64,000 nt of DNA from Styela clava (taxonomy: Eukaryota; Chordata; Ascidiacea; Stolidobranchia; Styelidae). Of the stretch, positions 63,830-64,000 are shown one piece after another (positions within the stretch are counted from its first letter, which is position 1; each line of letters starts with the position of its first letter). A model generated the notes under the pieces. That model did no database searches and was not told the origin of the DNA. It saw only the letters and a program-made list of their open reading frames with translations. The stretch spans positions 8,639,383-8,703,382 of the forward strand of contig NC_135252.1 of assembly GCF_964204865.1 (NCBI RefSeq). Reading direction: 5' to 3'. The position numbers and the translations under genes were made by a program.

Positions 63830-64000
63830 CAGTTACGTGACCACCCTACGGCGGCGACGAGTCCAGTAAACCCTATCGCACATATTTATCTGCCACGGGA
63901 TTCGAACTTGCGAACCCACAAAGGGTACCCTGATCAGAGGAGCGGTGCCAAGCGTATTCCTAACGCTTTCAGGTCAGGTATGGGATTAGTTAGCCAGGTA
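63830..64000 (-). repeat. tRNA-derived SINE-like sequence, cut by window end
   Basis: On the minus strand a B-box-like GTTCGAATCCC (plus 63897-63907) follows a tRNA-like CCTCTGATCAGGG and ...TTGTGGGTTCGC. The T-stem is not properly paired, so it is not a functional tRNA. Downstream on the minus strand (below 63897) the sequence is unrelated to tRNA, as in a SINE body. The same head sequence recurs at 6513-6580. Confidence 0.45.

Noticed and set aside
63897-63990. Functional tRNA gene on the minus strand
   Set aside because: B-box-like sequence is present but the T-stem does not pair and no proper acceptor stem or anticodon arm can be drawn; SINE origin is more likely.

Overview
The window is nuclear DNA from an animal. 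It is AT-rich, with short introns using GT..AG splice sites, single-exon genes mixed with multi-exon genes, and many small hAT-type and hairpin transposons. The gene products (LIMK, PAIP1, COMMD4, citrate synthase, TPGS2, QPRT) are conserved across metazoans. Acceptor-like sequences sit just upstream of several start codons. With the compact genes this suggests an invertebrate deuterostome, possibly an ascidian tunicate; that is an inference and not proven here.

Layout. 778-2660 (+) holds the last four visible coding exons of a LIM kinase whose 5' part lies outside the window. 2661-8438 is transposon-rich: a candidate 2.9-kb inverted-repeat element contains a 1.1-kb hAT element. 8439-10436 (+) is a single-exon PAIP1. 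12039-15637 (+) is an eight-exon COMMD4, reconstructed completely. 16375-18210 (-) is a single-exon gene joining three BED-type zinc fingers to a BTB/POZ domain. 26058-38183 (-) is a five-coding-exon, four-EF-hand gene with a possible alternative first exon at 42051-42100. Its large intron contains a second BED-BED-BED-BTB gene (28358-30199, same strand). 41393-45865 is a mosaic of transposon copies. 48410-50122 (+) is two-exon mitochondrial citrate synthase. 51595-54511 (-) is six-exon TPGS2. 56011-58224 (+) is four-exon QPRT. The right end carries hairpin MITEs, a fold-back mariner remnant and a tRNA-like SINE head.

The genes are ordinary neighbours and not an operon. They cover actin control (LIMK), translation (PAIP1), COMMD/CCC trafficking (COMMD4), the TCA cycle (CS), tubulin polyglutamylation (TPGS2) and NAD synthesis (QPRT). 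The least familiar part is the pair of BED-BTB paralogues, one nested in the EF-hand gene. They look like DNA-binding regulators built from transposon-type BED fingers plus a BTB dimerisation domain, in a genome full of hAT elements. All exon models were derived by eye from splice consensus, reading phase and remembered family similarity; no search was run.
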